Shown piece by piece: positions 4,942 to 5,785 of a DNA stretch of 5,785 nt. A program made the position numbers and the translations under genes. Every line of letters begins with the position of its first letter. Within the stretch, counting starts at the first letter, position 1. Source of the stretch: an uncultured Lachnospiraceae bacterium (GTDB lineage: Bacteria > Bacillota_A > Clostridia > Lachnospirales > Lachnospiraceae). The stretch spans positions 1 through 5,785 of the forward strand of contig CAMOGO010000089.1 of NCBI GenBank assembly GCA_946614075.1. The letters are read 5' to 3'. The notes beneath the pieces are model-generated. The model had not been told where the DNA came from. It was given only the letters and a program-made list of their open reading frames with translations, and searched no databases.

Positions 4942-5785
4942 CTATCTCCAGTACAGATAGACAAACAGCGTCATCGCTGTGTAGGCCACGATCAGGCTTC
5001 CGAAAACCAGCGCCTGCTTCCCTCTGTGCTCCGTCAGGATGCCGACGAACTCACGGACCGCTGCGTTCGGCCAGAAATACCACTTCGTCTTCGCACCCAT
5101 GCCCACCGCACGCATCTTATTCCGTCTCGCGTACAGACCGCTGCGGAACACATGGTAATTCGTCGTGGAGAAAGCGATTTTCCCTTCCGGGTTCCTCTCC
5201 AGTATCTTCACCTTGGAGAACTTCATATTCTCAAAGGTATTCCGGGACTGGTCCTCCTCGATGATCTGCTCCTCCGGGATGCCCTGCTCCATCAGGTACC
5301 GCTTCATCGAAGCGCACTCGCTCGTCACCTCTCGCGGTCCCTGACCGCCGGACGTGATGAACATCAGGTCTTTGCCTGTCTCCTCCTTCTGGCGTCTTGC
5401 AAAATCGATCGCCCGGTCGCACCGTCCGCGCAGAAGAGGCGTCGGTGTCCCGTCCTTGCGAAGACCGCAGCCAAGGATGATCAGGAAATCCTTGTCTTTC
5501 TCCGGCTCATATTTCGCGGCGATCGCATCAGCCACGATCGCTCCGATGATCATGCACTCAAAATACAGGTAGATCGAGGATAAAACACTTGTCACCAGAT
5601 CGTGGATCATGACCTCGATATAGCTTCCTGTCACGTAATAATCGAAAGCAAAGATGAAAATGAGGCCTGCGACCAGCAAAAACGACAGGATAATCCCGAG
5701 AATGTTGACAAAACGTCTTCCCTCATGACGGATCAGGGAGATGTTGGAAATAAACAAAGCCACGGAGAAGATCAGGATGAAAGGC
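4942..5785 (-). CDS. YdcF/ElyC/SanA-family (DUF218) membrane protein, N-terminus outside window
   Basis: The frame runs from the right edge to TAG 4944-4942, about 280 residues visible. A GTG at 5763 is not a convincing start, because the codons before it continue the same hydrophobic helix (FILIFSVALFI), so the true start lies beyond 5785. Residue numbers below count from that GTG. Membrane segments are seen at the edge, at about 19-41 and 63-82, and at the C-terminus (250-271, ending in Tyr-Trp-Arg). Between them is the DUF218 domain: ILGCGLRKDGTPTPLLRGR (96-114), FITSGGQGPRE with a following SE (136-149), EDQSRNTFENMKFS (170-183) and FSTTNYHVFRSGLYARR (198-214). These are the family's hallmark blocks: a glycine-rich loop, a conserved Glu, and an Asn-Thr-x-Glu-Asn motif. 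The E. coli relatives SanA and ElyC affect envelope integrity and peptidoglycan precursor metabolism; the biochemical reaction is not settled. It probably sits first in a unit with the secreted-protein gene. Confidence 0.88.
   Translation of the reverse strand, partial: PFILIFSVALFISNISLIRHEGRRFVNILGIILSFLLVAGLIFIFAFDYYVTGSYIEVMIHDLVTSVLSSIYLYFECMIIGAIVADAIAAKYEPEKDKDFLIILGCGLRKDGTPTPLLRGRCDRAIDFARRQKEETGKDLMFITSGGQGPREVTSECASMKRYLMEQGIPEEQIIEEDQSRNTFENMKFSKVKILERNPEGKIAFSTTNYHVFRSGLYARRNKMRAVGMGAKTKWYFWPNAAVREFVGILTEHRGKQALVFGSLIVAYTAMTLFVYLYWR

Noticed and set aside
5761..5763. GTG 5763 as the start of the DUF218 protein
   Set aside because: The upstream codons to the window edge continue the same membrane helix without a stop, and there is no ribosome binding site before the GTG.

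Overview
Every gene I can support in this window lies on the minus strand, so transcription runs from high to low coordinates. Strong AGGAGG-type ribosome binding sites, a near-consensus sigma-A promoter, T-tailed terminators, a lipoprotein signal with a Thr/Glu-rich stalk, and secreted acidic proteins of a style familiar from gut Clostridia suggest a Firmicute, probably Lachnospiraceae, with GC content somewhat above half (judged by eye). The taxonomic call is an inference from style, not from a marker gene.

Layout, in the direction of transcription. (1) 5785-4942: the C-terminal part of a membrane-anchored YdcF/ElyC/SanA-family (DUF218) protein, cut by the window edge. (2) 4941-4840: a 102-base gap with no terminator but with six GATC tetranucleotides at close to 10-bp steps and a small palindrome. 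(3) 4839-3133: a Sec-secreted, very acidic 568-residue protein with two similar beta-type domains and a C-terminal domain. It ends at a terminator (3097-3055). (4) 3054-2954: a GC-rich intergenic stretch with two further inverted repeats. (5) 2953-2925: a sigma-A promoter (TTGACA, 17 bp, TATTAT) with a GntR-like operator just downstream. (6) 2875-1628: an enolase-superfamily acid-sugar dehydratase of the D-mannonate dehydratase/RspA type. (7) 1534-758: a KduD-like short-chain dehydrogenase in the same operon, closed by a terminator (742-702). (8) 680-652: a probable extended -10 promoter, then a lipoprotein (566 to the left edge) with a methionine- and glutamate-rich stalk leading into a possible PepSY-like domain.

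Functionally, the centre is a two-gene sugar-acid catabolic operon. The enolase-family enzyme should dehydrate a hexonate-like acid to a 2-keto-3-deoxy sugar acid. The SDR should oxidise or reduce this product or a related keto acid. Both depart from family norms: the dehydratase seems to lack the C-terminal Trp of true mannonate dehydratases and has HGPGD in the catalytic-His loop, and the SDR has VVAHG where NNAG is usual. The substrate may therefore not be D-mannonate or standard KDG. The operator suggests a GntR-family regulator, whose gene is not in the window. The flanking genes are envelope functions with no evident metabolic link. I found no RNA gene, CRISPR array, transposase or phage gene.
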